Shown in pieces: positions 23,951-33,400 of a DNA stretch of 64,000 nt. A program made the position numbers and the translations under genes. The DNA comes from Wolfiporia cocos (lineage: Eukaryota; Basidiomycota; Agaricomycetes; Polyporales; Phaeolaceae): assembly GCA_029448655.1 (NCBI GenBank), contig JACCLO010000016.1, forward strand, positions 558,001 to 622,000. Direction: 5' to 3'. The notes under the pieces were generated by a model. It saw only the letters and a program-made list of their open reading frames with translations. It had not been told where the DNA came from and did no database searches. How positions within the stretch are numbered: position 1 is the first letter of the stretch; each line of letters begins with the position of its first letter.

Positions 23951-24299
23951 TCAGCATCTGCTTCCAGAGTGCTCATGCCGCCAGTTGTGTCGCCCTGTCC
24001 TCTGCTTCCTGCAGGAGGGTCCGTCGCTTGCTTCTATGTCTCCAGGAGTATCTTATGTTAGTATTCCTCCTGGTACGAGACGCGTGAAGCAGCTCACTGA
24101 CGGCTGGAGTGTGGTGAGCCATATTGAGATCACTACACACCCAGCCGTGTTGAGCAGATCCGAAATTTAATGGGTGTGAGGACAAAGGCCATAATTTGAT
24201 AAAGATGCTTCTCTTCTGTGAAGTGTTGAGAAGAGGAAGAAGGCGCCAAGTCAACTTCGAAAACTTTCACAACATGTGATTGCTCATCCAACCCATCCT

Positions 24300-25663
24300 C
24301 GACACAGGACATTTGATTTGGCAGCTGTAAGTACATCACTTCATGAGGCTAGGGCTTGTGAAGACTGATTACATCCTATACTACACAGATAATAAAGGAA
24401 TTCCATCTCAGAGACGACTGCACTGTAGGGCACCAGTGCGGCCGAGAACTGCTCCGGCGAAGAACTATATGCGTACGCTTCTATGATACAAAGGCAAGCA
24501 TCTACATCATATCCATGTGTCCTCAGATAATAGTCTGCATATGGTCCTAGGGATGCAACAAAACGTCTGAGTGGGTTGGGGCGACACCTAGTGTGCACGT
24601 GAACGACATCCCAGAACCCCCTCTTGACAAGATAGATCCACTCCTCCAGGGGAAGAAGACTGTCACATCGGATTTCACAACTGGGGCACGGCGGGACAGG
24701 TGTATGGAGTGGGACGGGTGTATGCAGTGAAGCAGGATGGGGAGGAATCATCGGAGGCGGTGAGGTCGTGTGAACAGGGTTGGAGGGCATAACGTTGTTC
24801 GTGTAGACCCGAGTTGAAGCAGCCAATGGAACGTCGCGCATTGCATCGGCGTTCCCAGCAGTGCAACTCTCCAAGGGAGGTGAGATAGACAAGCCTGGGG
24901 AAGAGAAGCTATGTACAAGCTTGGTGACTTCTAAAATTGAATACATACCTGTCAGCTGCACCGTCACACTGACGATCCCTGCCCCCACTTCATTCTGAAC
25001 GTTCGGTATGCCTGTTATGTAACATTACATGAGAATAGAGCAGCAATACATCAAAGTTGTAGTGTCATACCTTCTGCCTGTAGCTCCGGACACCAATAGG
25101 CATCATCTTCCACGTCCAACGTAGGCCTCCCTTTGTAGCAGTAATAATGTATTGCCTCACCAAGATTTTGGAACGACATGTTCTTCTGGCCACTGAATCC
25201 TTTGACAAGAGGCTCGATTGATTCCCTGCCAATATCACTTCGGTGAGTTCTGCAATACCCAGGCAAGTTGCTGAGGCAATCGTACCATCTGAACCAGATC
25301 CCTGTCTTGCGACCATACAGTACAGTGTAAAAAGCCTTAGCATCCAGATGGTCCTCGATTTCCTTGACTGCCAGGGATTCCAGAATGCTTGTAACGATCT
25401 GCACGACAGTATGCACAGGTGGGTCTTCTGTTGTCACATTGTGGAAATACCTGACTTGCAGCTCAAAAAGCTTGTCGGCCTCCCTCTGATTATTGCAATG
25501 TATGACAATTGGAAATGGGTAAGGATACTTGTTTTCTGCAAGTTCACAAGGGCTTCACACACATGCTGGTGAGTTGCTATGTAGTAATAAATACATAAAC
25601 TCACGTACCGCACATTATAAGTCCCAGCCTTTGAGCCTCCAAGTACAACACATTGGATATCCA
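24300..25663 (-). CDS. Viroplasmin / RNase H1 N-terminal-like domain protein (cargo gene, possibly decayed)
   Basis: Starting near 25663 (MDIQCVVLGGSKAGTYN), the minus strand carries AFYTVLYGRKTGIWFRWYDC (~25345-25285), an intron-like break, then EPLVKGFSGQKNMSFQNLGE and AIHYYCYKG (~25215-25130). This matches the pattern of the RNase H1 N-terminal (caulimovirus viroplasmin) fold: FYxVxxGRxxGIYxxWxxC, then VxGFSGxxxxxFxxxxEA. That fold binds RNA/DNA hybrid or double-stranded RNA. A proline-rich linker (~24770-24690) and a C-terminal block reading RRFVASLGPYADYYLRTHGY and AVVSEMEFLYYL follow. I could not prove that all exons join in frame. Such proteins are common next to basidiomycete transposons; its role is unknown. 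Confidence 0.45.
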
Positions 25664-26134
25664 TGGTTGAGAAGGTATGGTAGTTCTGAAATATGGCTAT
25701 AAGCTTGTTGGGGAGTTATGTTGAGAACGAGGAGGTGAGCATATTCTTGTTTCAGTGAACGCACCGCTCTTTGAGCTTAATATAAAATCTGTCTCGTCGG
25801 TACCGGAAGTCTTGTGGGTGAGGTAGATATGAGCAGGGTGGGCAGGCAGGTATAGCTTAAGCAAGAGTGGTTGATCAGGTGCTGTGCAACAGAGTAGACG
25901 TGTCGAACAGACAGCCGCATCAAGCTGCAGCAGTTGCATCTCGTGTCGCCCCTCGATCAACCATGCATCTCAAGGCACATCCCTTCAAACTTCACATGCA
26001 CACATAGTAAAGTCCCATCTTTTCATCCGGTGCATAGTACAGTGACTAATAGTCTATTTTGTTACAGTAAAGTAATTCACACGTGTCCAGAGTTGCGAGC
26101 TCTCTATTGCATGTAGCATTAAAGTTGAGTCGTG

Positions 26135-26250
26135 CGTTATTATTCCCATCCTTCGTGGTTGCAGATTTATTTCCTCCATTTAAGATACACACCTTCATAA
26201 TGCTCCTGTGTCTGATGATGATTCCCATCCTCCGTGGTTGCAGATTAAAG
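26135..26250. repeat. Minisatellite, copy 2
   Basis: Two units of the same ~79-bp repeat as at 22065-22275, same orientation, with TTCCCATCCTTCGTGGTTGC and GCTCCTGTGTCTGATGATGA. It lies between the 3' end of the KDZ transposase gene and the viroplasmin-domain gene. Confidence 0.65.
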
Positions 26251-26416
26251 TTGAGTCGTGCACTAATTTCTACATCGCAAGATTTGACACGAAATCTACT
26301 AATGCCCCCATCTCCACTTCGCCCTCATCATTTATTGCATCTGCCTCAGCATCCTCAGCACCCACAATCCCTCCTATGAGTATGCTCATGCATTCCGTAG
26401 CAGGCCAGTCATCTCC

Positions 26417-26758
26417 TCAATCCATCACGTCTGCAGGGAATACACGAACGCCTACCGCCGCAGTGTGGTTATGAGTGCCAGGGTAAGGTATGCCCATGAA
26501 TCCTTTTAGTTTGTATAGCTTTTCAAGTTGATCTAGATGCCATGCGTTTATATTCCTGCGGCGTTCACAATACTCGGCTACTGCTCCATATACCCTTGAC
26601 TGCTCGGCTTTGAGATGTGCAAGGACATCTGAAAAATGAGCCTCTTCATCATGAATGGACATGTGCAGGCGGCATGCCTTGACATTACAACGCTCGATTT
26701 CCTCTTGTGTGTGTTTGATCCGCTGTGCTTGTTTCATTGTCTTGCAAATTGCAGGCCA
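26417..26758 (-). pseudogene. KDZ transposase, C-terminal fragment
   Basis: Continues the KDZ transposase beyond the foldback element: WPAICKTMKQAQRI, then TQEEIERCNVKACRLHMSIH and VYGAVAEYCERRRNINAWHL, ending with a stop at 26417. The RCNVE..RLHTSI..E motif and the terminal RRR.N block are typical of the C-terminus of basidiomycete KDZ transposases. Excising 26765-27473 plus one copy of TGTCCA joins it in frame to KPWT at 27480. Confidence 0.75.
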
Positions 26759-26764
26759 TGTCCA

Positions 26765-27473
26765 GTAGAGTTTCAGTCAATTATCTTAATCTGCCAACTG
26801 CCCTTTACTTAAGAAATCGCAGTTGCGAGCTAGGTTTGCACGCAGATTAATCTGCTAACTGCGGCAGATTAATCTACTGTGACAATAAAATGGTACATCT
26901 CGGATTCAAACCAAGGACCTTAGCGCAGATGAGAATAATAGCATCGCAGCGTAATTAGCCAACTGAGCCATATTGGCAACAGTTACCCTGGACCAATCAA
27001 TATATATATAACGCAAATTTTACACACAAATCATCAAGGCAGCTAACTGCTCCAACAAGCATACAGAAATCAATGATAGTGGTAGCTTGATTTACCATGC
27101 TTGACCTGGAGCAACTCACCATGGGAAAGCTGAATACACTGGAATCACAGGTCTTTAGAGGCAGATTCATTTGTATTTGTGTTATGGATGATGTTAAACT
27201 GCGAAAATGAAGTTTACAAAATACTCTATATATCGCTTAAAATGGGGTAGACACTAGTTCCACTGTAGCTCAGTTGGCTAATGTATGCTGCGATGCTGTT
27301 ATTCTCATCTGTGCTAAGGTCCTTGGTTCGACCCCGGGATGTACCATTTTATTGTCACAGTAGATTAATCTGCCGCAGTTAGCAGATTAATCTGCGTGCA
27401 AACCTAGCTTGCAACTGCGATTTCTTAAGCAAAGGGCAGTTGGCAGATTAAGATAATTGACTGAAGTCCCTCG
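26765..27473. mobile_element. Foldback element with tRNA-like (A-box/B-box) arms
   Basis: Two inverted arms of about 200 bp (26771-26970 and 27262-27465) share TTCAGTCAATTATCTTAATC, TGCCAACTGCCCTTT and, internally, a tRNA-like block. On the minus strand (~26985-26890) the A box is TGGCTCAGTTGG and the B box GGTTTGAATCC. On the plus strand (~27266-27345) they are TAGCTCAGTTGG and GGTTCGACCCC. The arms do not fold into a proper cloverleaf (no D-stem or acceptor pairing), so these are not functional tRNA genes. They look like SINE-type pol III promoters in inverted orientation around a unique centre with an (AT)n stretch. TGTCCA at 26759-26764 and 27474-27479 may be the target duplication. It sits inside the KDZ coding sequence. 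Confidence 0.7.
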
Positions 27474-27827
27474 TGTCCATGGTTTGTCCATCACACTGTT
27501 GCGAGTATCTCTTAACAGGTGAAAGTCCTCCAGGAAATTGTAATGGGATACTCTCTCCCAGTCGACAGTGGGCTTCGGGGGATCCAGCTTCAAAGCAGCC
27601 TGATTGTATATCTTGATGGCATTTCGAATGGCTTTTGATCGCACTTGTAGCGATCTAGCAATGTACGTTCATGCGCGATATCCTTGAAACAGATCGATCG
27701 TTAATTACAATCATATAAAAGCCACAGCACTTACCCGTCTGCAATATGTTCATCCTGTGTAATTCGAACAGGTGTTGGATTATGAGGCGCTGGAGATTGT
27801 CCAACGCCTTATGATACTGCCTATTTG
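27474..27827 (-). pseudogene. KDZ transposase, middle C-terminal fragment
   Basis: Between the foldback element and the chromovirus. It reads RQYHKALDNLQRLIIQHLFE and LHRMNILQT, an intron (donor GTAAGT near 27735), then YIARSLQVRSKAIRNAIKIY, PKPTVDWERVSHYNFLEDFH and LLRDTRNSVMDKPWT. These are classic KDZ transposase blocks. One in-frame TGA (27669-27671) sits where CGA is expected. The first codons continue directly from the fragment at 36300 once the 8.5-kb retrotransposon and one ATTTG copy are removed. Confidence 0.75.
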
Positions 27828-28536
27828 TGTTACGGTTATTTTGATTTTTCAAATATCGACAGAACTCACCATTGGGCGAATACGATACAGGGACTTGTTG
27901 CACAACCAGTTCCCCTGGCTACTCGTAACTCTACTGGGCGCATCCCCAGTTGTACTAGTTTATAGGGCACGTTTCGTCTTTGGCAGATCCAACTCTGTCA
28001 CCGTTTCATGTTCATCGTTTACTTGCTGATAGATGGCGTTCAACCGCCATCATTCCTATCTATTGTCTCGGATATATCACTACATACTTATCAAATGTTT
28101 GGTACTATAGCGTAGATAGTATCGGTGACATCTGGGACAGGCTCGACCCCTGAAACCTAACGTAGTATATAAACTCATGTATCTACTGTCGAAGCTCTTC
28201 AGCTCGACCTTGTTGTATAAACAAGAAGTCTTATACTCGTTCTCAAACGTAGGAAACTACGCTCTAGTATTTCTCGCTCGAGCAACAGAACGACTAAGTC
28301 CTCGAAGTGCACATTGACTTCTCGGACTTAGGCGAGTCTTATATTCTATCAGACTCGCACTTGAACAGATTATATCCTCTAACGCGTATTGGATATTAAC
28401 CGATCTCCTAAGGACTTCACTTAGGACTTGAAGGCATCTAACGAGTATTTGCCTTGCATACGGCGACGCGCCTACGTGCAGAAGAACGATCTATATTCGC
28501 GACTCGAATATACGAACGGGTATTCGACCCGTAACA
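27828..28536 (+). repeat. 5' LTR
   Basis: Begins TGTTACGG and ends CCCGTAACA. It contains TATATAA (~28166), the predicted RNA start AGCTCGACCTT at 28201, and several small hairpins (for example TCCTAAGG...CTTAGGA near 28405). Its length is identical to that of the 3' LTR. Confidence 0.93.
28166..28211 (+). promoter_or_regulatory. LTR promoter and predicted RNA 5' end (self-primer)
   Basis: TATATAA lies 33-35 nt before AGCTCGACCTT (28201-28211). Those 11 bases are the exact reverse complement of AAGGTCGAGCT (28538-28548), just inside the LTR. In Tf1-type elements the first ~11 nt of the mRNA fold back on the primer-binding site, are cut and prime reverse transcription. Spacing and length here fit that scheme. 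Confidence 0.75.
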
Positions 28537-28537
28537 G

Positions 28538-28548
28538 AAGGTCGAGCT
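28538..28548 (+). other. Self-primed primer-binding site
   Basis: AAGGTCGAGCT begins two bases after the 5' LTR. It lacks the TGG expected of a tRNA-primed site but pairs over 11 bases with the predicted start of the element's own RNA. Confidence 0.75.
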
Positions 28549-28582
28549 TATCACTCCCTCACCTACCACGGTGCAAGGGCAT

Positions 28583-30430
28583 ATGATATTTGGACCAGAA
28601 TTCCCAGCACGACTGATTGAACTCTTGCCCGAGGACATTCAGGGAGTCTACAGACTCAACCGATACGAGTGGACTGACACCATTGGAGCCTTCCGTAACC
28701 GCGGAGGAATTGTTGTCATTCCAAGAGAAGATAGGGCATCGAGGTGGGTACAAGTATACCCCTCCGCAGGAACGACCGCTTGGGAAATAACGCGTAAAGC
28801 GTTTGAACGATTCGGAGAAATCCCTCCGATGTCAACTACAGTGTTGACTGAAAACAAAACCGAAACCATCAACAGAACCTCTGATGCCGATGGAAATATG
28901 AATCAGCCTTCGGGCGCCACAGGAATGGCAGGAATTGAGCGCATCGGAGATGATGGGAGAAATCCTGGAAACGTTACAGGAACAGATAACAGCCAGACCG
29001 GAGGACAGGACCCTCCAGGATTTATATCTGCTTTTGCGCAGAGTGGGGTTGGGTCTATGGCTGGAGGAACAAACCTCTTTGGAAACCCCCCACAGAATGC
29101 ACCCGGAATGGGTAGCGGAGGAGATCCGTCTTGGACTAGCCCAAGCGGAGGAATGGGAACGACAAACACAGGAACATGGCCTTCAGGCCTATTCGGACGA
29201 ACCTCCGCAGATACAAGCGGAGGAGGACTGGGAGGAAACTTCGGACTCGGAGGAGGGAATGCCCCCCCTCCTGGAGGACTCGGAGGAGGAACCCCCGCAA
29301 ACCCCGGAGGAGGAAACCCTGGAGGGAACCCAGGGAACCCCGGAGGAAACCCAGGAAACCCGGGTGGAGGATACCCGGGAGGAGGAGGACCCCCAGGAGG
29401 GCCTCCACCACTGAATGCGCCGCAGCCTCAACCTCCGGCGCCGAACCCGTACTACCGACCCCCGATGATAAAGATCAATCCCCCCGACGTATTTGATGGG
29501 GAGCGATCTGACATGCAGAACTTCATAAACCAGTGCAATTCCTGGTTTACGATGTATGAAACGTCGTTCCAAAATGACGTACAGAGAGTGATCTTCATCC
29601 TCTCTTATATTTCGAACAAGGGGAAAACGGGCCAATGGAAACAGAACTATCACCGGGTTTATACGAACCCCGTGACGAAACGATTCTTCCCGCCAAGTCT
29701 TGCACAGTTTGATGCAGACTTCCAGAAAGCCTTCGGAGCCATCGAAGAAGTACAGAAGGCATGGAAGAAGATCTTGGACGTAACCCAGGACAGAAAGGAC
29801 ATCGATGATTATATCACCGAGTTCAACAACTTGGCCGGGAAGGCCCAGTATGATCGATACAGCGCAGACGGAAATGCGTTGCTCATAACCCTCTTCGAGA
29901 AAGGGTTACCTGAACATACAACCCGATACATCATCGGTGTTCGGCCGCTACCAGCAACCATCGACGAATGGCAGTCCGCTGCCTCGTACTATGAAAATAC
30001 GTACAAGATATTCTTGAAACAGGATAAACCGTTTGTCAAGAAAAAGGCTTGGCAAGCCCCGAACCAGAATGGCGGCCGCACTAGTGCTCCACAGACACCC
30101 ACACCGAAAGATCCGAACGCGATGGATGTAGATCGAATGACCACTCAGGAGAGAGACGATCACATCAAGAAGGGCAAGTGTTTCACCTGCCATCAGCCAG
30201 GGCATATGTCGCGAGACTGCCCAAAGAAACCAAGAAAGTCAGCACATCCCAGGCGGACCACTCAGAAAACCGAAGAAGAAGAAGCCGAGCAAGAAGCTCG
30301 CATCGAAGGAGTCTCTGAGGAAGAGACTGAATACATCACCGCGAACAGAGCGGTCACAGCGATTAGGGCCCTGAAAGCCAAGAACCCAGAGCTCTTAGCA
30401 CAGCTCGTAGAAGAACAGGATTTTGCCTAG
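28583..30430 (+). CDS. gag: Gag
   Basis: Structural protein of the retrotransposon particle, about 615 aa. The first ATG after the primer-binding site is 28583. After an N-terminal domain, residues ~160-290 are a Gly/Pro/Asn-rich low-complexity tract ([14 protein letters not shown]). The capsid-like Retrotrans_gag region follows ([20 protein letters not shown] onward, ~29483). Near the C-terminus is a zinc knuckle CX2CX4HX4C ([14 protein letters not shown], 30177-30218), then a basic and acidic tail. It ends with TAG at 30428-30430. Pol begins 11 nt later in the -1 frame. A GGATTTT run at 30418-30424 might allow slippage into the pol frame. Confidence 0.9.
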   Translation: MIFGPEFPARLIELLPEDIQGVYRLNRYEWTDTIGAFRNRGGIVVIPREDRASRWVQVYPSAGTTAWEITRKAFERFGEIPPMSTTVLTENKTETINRTSDADGNMNQPSGATGMAGIERIGDDGRNPGNVTGTDNSQTGGQDPPGFISAFAQSGVGSMAGGTNLFGNPPQNAPGMGSGGDPSWTSPSGGMGTTNTGTWPSGLFGRTSADTSGGGLGGNFGLGGGNAPPPGGLGGGTPANPGGGNPGGNPGNPGGNPGNPGGGYPGGGGPPGGPPPLNAPQPQPPAPNPYYRPPMIKINPPDVFDGERSDMQNFINQCNSWFTMYETSFQNDVQRVIFILSYISNKGKTGQWKQNYHRVYTNPVTKRFFPPSLAQFDADFQKAFGAIEEVQKAWKKILDVTQDRKDIDDYITEFNNLAGKAQYDRYSADGNALLITLFEKGLPEHTTRYIIGVRPLPATIDEWQSAASYYENTYKIFLKQDKPFVKKKAWQAPNQNGGRTSAPQTPTPKDPNAMDVDRMTTQERDDHIKKGKCFTCHQPGHMSRDCPKKPRKSAHPRRTTQKTEEEEAEQEARIEGVSEEETEYITANRAVTAIRALKAKNPELLAQLVEEQDFA

Positions 30431-30441
30431 GAGGGAAGCCC

Positions 30442-33400
30442 ATGGTCTTGCCCTCCGAGAAAGCAGCGCATGTAATTACCTCGTTTGAGGAGAATCGATC
30501 CCTCTTCATCCCGGTAATCATGACGCTGGCAAAACCCGTGAAATGCAATGCATTAATCGACTCCGGAGCAATGTCAAACCTGATCCACAGCAGAGTGGTA
30601 GAAAAATATAAGGTGCCCACGCAACCCTTGAAGAACCCGATCATTGTCAAGAACGTTGACGGAACAGAAAACAAAGACGGGCGGATAGATCGAGAAGCCA
30701 CCATACTCCTACGATACCCAAAAACCCAGAAGACACGGAAAGTCCGATTCCTAGTAGGATCGATCGGCACGGAAAACATGATCTTAGGATATGGGTGGCT
30801 GAAAGACGAAAACCCCACGATCGACTGGAAGGACCAGACGGTTGACGTACGATCAGTACTAGGAGCGGAAGAAAGAAAACGGGAAACCACAATCCGTATG
30901 GATACGGTAGAAATAGTAGTTTCCCCGGAAGGAAAAATCCCAACAAGAGGGACCCAAGAAGCTGCAGGGTACGACCTTTATGCTGCAGAAGAAACTGAAA
31001 TCCCAGCAGGGGGATGGAAGCTTATCCCCACGGGGGTAAAGATGAAGATCCCAAAAGGATCGTATGGGAGATTAGCCGGACGATCAGGCAACACCCTCAG
31101 ACACGGATTGGTAGTACAAGCCGGAGTCATAGACTCGGACTACCGAGGGGACATTGGGGCCATTATCTTCAACTACTCGGATAAAGCCCACAGAATTATC
31201 CTGGGCATGCGGATAGCCCAGATAATATTCGAACGACACCTAACCCCCGACATCGTTAAGGTCGAAGACCTAGACGAGACGGAAAGGGGAGAAAAAGGGT
31301 TCAGGTCAACAGACCAACCAGAAGAAACAGCTCAACGATTATACACCCCTGACGAATACGAGGCAATCCGGCGATTCGTAAAAGATAACCCTAAAATCAT
31401 AGGGAAGAAAGGGGAAACGCGAAGGAAATTCCGAACAAAGATACAAATCATCAATGCTGTCAGGAAAGCATTGACGAAATCCCAGGAATTCGCACAGAAA
31501 ACCCCCGAACCTGAACGAACGATTGAGGAGATGGTCCCGAAACACCTATTGGACTTCGCCAAGGTGTTCAGCAAGGAGTCCGTGGCAGCGTTCCCCCCAT
31601 CGAGACCATGGGACCACGCGATTGAATTAAAACCCAACTTCGTGCCAAGGGACTGCAAAGTCTATGCACTATCGCCAAAGGAGCAACAAGCGATGGACGG
31701 ATTCCTGAAAGAAAACTTGGCCAAGGGATTCATAGTCCCTTCAAAATCTCCAATGGCGTCACCATTCTTTTTTGTCCCAAAGAAAGACAGCGGCCTACGG
31801 CCATGTCAAGATTATCGATATCTAAACGAATGGACGATAAAGAATGTCTATCCCTTGCCACTTATCTCAGAGCTCCTAGAAAAGCTAAAGGGAGCGAAAA
31901 TCTTTACGAAGATGGACCTCAGAGCGGGATACAACAACGTTCGAATCAAGAAGGGAGACGAATGGAAGGCAGCTTTCAAAACAAACCGAGGACTATACGA
32001 GCCCACAGTTATGTTTTTCGGATTGTGCAACGCACCCGGGACCTTTCAGGCAATGATGAATGAAATCCTGAAAGAAGAAATCCTCGAAGGATGGGTGCTT
32101 GTTTACATGGACGACATCCTCATTTTCTCAGAAGATGAGAAAACACACAAGGAGCGGGAACGGCGGATCCTTCAGAGATTGGTGGACAACCACCTCTTTG
32201 TGAAGCCCGAGAAATGCGCCTTCGGCATCGACAGAGTTGAGTTCCTAGGGCTGGTCATCACCCCGGGGAACATCCAGATGGACCCAGCAAAACTCAACGG
32301 GATTAAAGGGTGGCCAACTCCCTGAAATCTCAAGGAAGTCAGATCCTTCCTAGGATTTGCAAACTTCTATCGGAAATTCATCGACCACTACTCAAAACAC
32401 GCCCGACCCCTGGTAGACCTCACGAAAACGGTCACAGGGACAGGGTTCCAGTGGACAGAGAAAGAACAGAAAGCGTTCAACTTCATGAAACAGGCATTCA
32501 CAGCGGCGCCCGCACTAGGAACGCCAGACAAGGAGAAACCATTCATCCTCGAAACAGACGCATCTCAGTTCGCCACAGGAGCAGTGCTGAAACAGACAGA
32601 TGAAACAGGGCGTGAACGGCCAGTGGGATATCTCTCACAATCCCTGACATCAGCAGAACGGAACTACGAAATCTACGATCGCGAACTACTCGGAATAGTC
32701 CGAGCATTAGAAGAATGGCGGCACCTGTTAGAAGGAGCACCGCATCGGATCTTGATCCGAAGTGATCACCAAAACCTGACGTACTGGAGAAGCGCACAGC
32801 GCCTAAATCGGCGACAAGCGAGATGGCATCTATTCCTCTCGCAATTCGACCTGAAGTTGCAGCACGTCCCCGGAAGAAAACTGGTCATGGCCGACACACT
32901 TTCAAGGTTATATCACCTTGACGAAAGCAACGAAGACAACGAGGGAATAACCATGATTCCAGACGAGCTCGTAGTCCACGCAATCCAGATCCCGATCATC
33001 GATCGAATCAAAAGCGCCAAAGATCGAGATGAATCTGTGGAACAGGTGATCCGCGCCCTAGAAGGCACAGACGAATTCCCCGCGAAAACCACCGCAAACG
33101 ATTGGCAACAAACGGATGGAATATTGCTCTACAAGGGCAGGATGTACGTACCAAAAGACGAGGGTCTTTGACGGGACGTCATCTCAAAATACCACGACAC
33201 GATCCCGGCCGGACACCCTGGGATCTGGGGGACGACGGTACAAGTCACAACCCACTTTTGGTGGCCTGACATGAGAACAATGATAGCGGAATATGTTCGG
33301 GGTTGTGCGATCTGTCAACAGATGAAACCTGATCGGAACCCGATAAAACCCCCGCTACAACCAATACCAACACGAGAAGACGCTCTTCCTTTCTCGCAAT

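Noticed and set aside
26890..27348. Two tRNA genes suggested by A and B boxes
   Set aside because: No acceptor, D-stem or anticodon-stem pairing can be drawn; the blocks are parts of inverted repeat arms.
32323..33171. Programmed TGA readthrough in pol
   Set aside because: Two separate stops, both at expected CGA codons, with other decay (ORF3 frame breaks) in the same copy; simple mutation is likelier, though not excluded.
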